Shown here: positions 30,282 to 30,718 of the stretch, one piece after another | Layout of the letters: each line of letters opens with the position of its first letter | Position numbering within the stretch: position 1 is the first letter of the stretch | From: a virus | IMG/VR virus record: IMGVR_UViG_3300023174_000475 | Location: 1-30,718 of that record | Length of the DNA: 30,718 nucleotides | Direction: 5' to 3' (one strand) | Program-made: the position numbers and the translations under genes | The notes under the pieces: model-generated | Database searches by the model: none | Told to the model about the DNA's origin: nothing | Seen by the model: only the letters and a program-made list of their open reading frames with translations

Positions 30282-30718
30282 CTAAATTACTCTCATTTTA
30301 TTTTGTTCTGCGAACGCTTCTTCAAGGTTGATGACTGTTCGCTTGCCTATCTCGTGCCGAGATAAGAATGGATTCTTCATATGGTGCGTTGCGTACTGAC
30401 CGTAGTTGAGCATCTCACGTGCTCTAATCTCACAGAACCACAGAGCCATCACCATATCGGTCTTACCTTTAGTCGTTGGAGTCCAGGTAATTAACTGCTC
30501 AATCAGAGCCTTGATGTTCTCAGTCTGATCTGATGGAAGATGTATTAAGTTATCTCGATGGTGCTTACCATCAAATTGCTTAGTACCAAAGAGGGTAGCC
30601 ATAGATGCCACACCGAAACCGGCATCCCATTTATTAGAGCCGGTATGGTGTTCCTTGAATGCAACACCTCGTGATGCTAGGTGCATACGGATGCCTTCGT
30701 CCTGCGTTAAGAAAGACT
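30282..30718 (-). CDS. terL: terminase large subunit, C-terminal part (5' end cut by window)
   Basis: The visible C-terminus reads GFGVASMATLFGTKQFDGKH, then LIHLPSDQTENIKALIEQLI and KGKTDMVMALWFCEIRAREM, matching the end of the RNase H-like nuclease domain of TerL, where the Asp in TDMVMALW is the last metal ligand. TerL pumps and cuts the DNA during packaging. The frame runs open through the window edge. The ATP-binding part is off the edge. Confidence 0.82.
   Translation of the reverse strand, partial: SFLTQDEGIRMHLASRGVAFKEHHTGSNKWDAGFGVASMATLFGTKQFDGKHHRDNLIHLPSDQTENIKALIEQLITWTPTTKGKTDMVMALWFCEIRAREMLNYGQYATHHMKNPFLSRHEIGKRTVINLEEAFAEQNKMRVI

Overview
This window is a stretch of a tailed-phage genome. 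Terminase, portal, scaffold, capsid, tail and lysis genes lie in one long minus-strand block, followed by a DNA replication/recombination block. A WhiB-family regulator points to an actinobacterial host. Moderate GC, aquatic-phage-like small basic proteins and the gene content suggest an uncultured, perhaps freshwater, actinobacterium; that host guess is inference. The window starts inside a primase gene and ends inside the large terminase gene, so it is not the complete genome.

Reading in the direction of transcription (high to low coordinates), the late block begins with the terminase large subunit 3' end (30718-30282). Next come two Lys-rich proteins, a portal protein with a TTG start, three small proteins, a 1615-aa probable internal virion protein and two further helical proteins (26844-19418). 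A noncoding spacer with two hairpins precedes the scaffold and major capsid genes (19294-17605), and a strong hairpin follows the capsid gene. A run of very small, mostly Lys-rich genes follows (16935-15505). Then come the tail region (a collagen-like fibre, a glycosyltransferase, an adaptor-like protein, a family of beta-rich tail proteins interrupted by an HNH gene, and a 637-aa nozzle-like protein) and the lysis cassette: a small membrane protein, an M15-type peptidase endolysin and an r1t-type holin. A rho-independent terminator at 5507-5537 closes the block. No tape measure gene is recognisable, and the adaptor-plus-large-beta-protein set with a giant internal protein suggests a short-tailed (podovirus-like) virion; this is inference.

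Two short plus-strand genes (a zinc-ribbon protein and an HNH nuclease) lie at 4959-5502. Left of them a second minus-strand block (4777-1) encodes an endonuclease VII-like protein, a proteasome-beta/HslV-like protease, a tiny membrane protein, a Cas4/RecB-type exonuclease, a zinc-tailed protein, WhiB, a RecA/DnaB-like ATPase, a Holliday-junction-resolvase-like nuclease, several tiny proteins and a DnaG-type primase. Most junctions in both blocks are ATGA, TAATG or similar overlaps, indicating translational coupling.

The most unusual item is the phage-encoded proteasome-like Ntn hydrolase with its catalytic Thr, Asp and Lys apparently intact. Also notable are a collagen-like fibre next to a glycosyltransferase, an HNH gene carrying the N-terminus of a neighbouring tail gene, a probable 7-nt duplication that shifted the frame of the zinc-ribbon gene, the cluster of tiny basic proteins, and the structured spacers flanking the scaffold/capsid genes.
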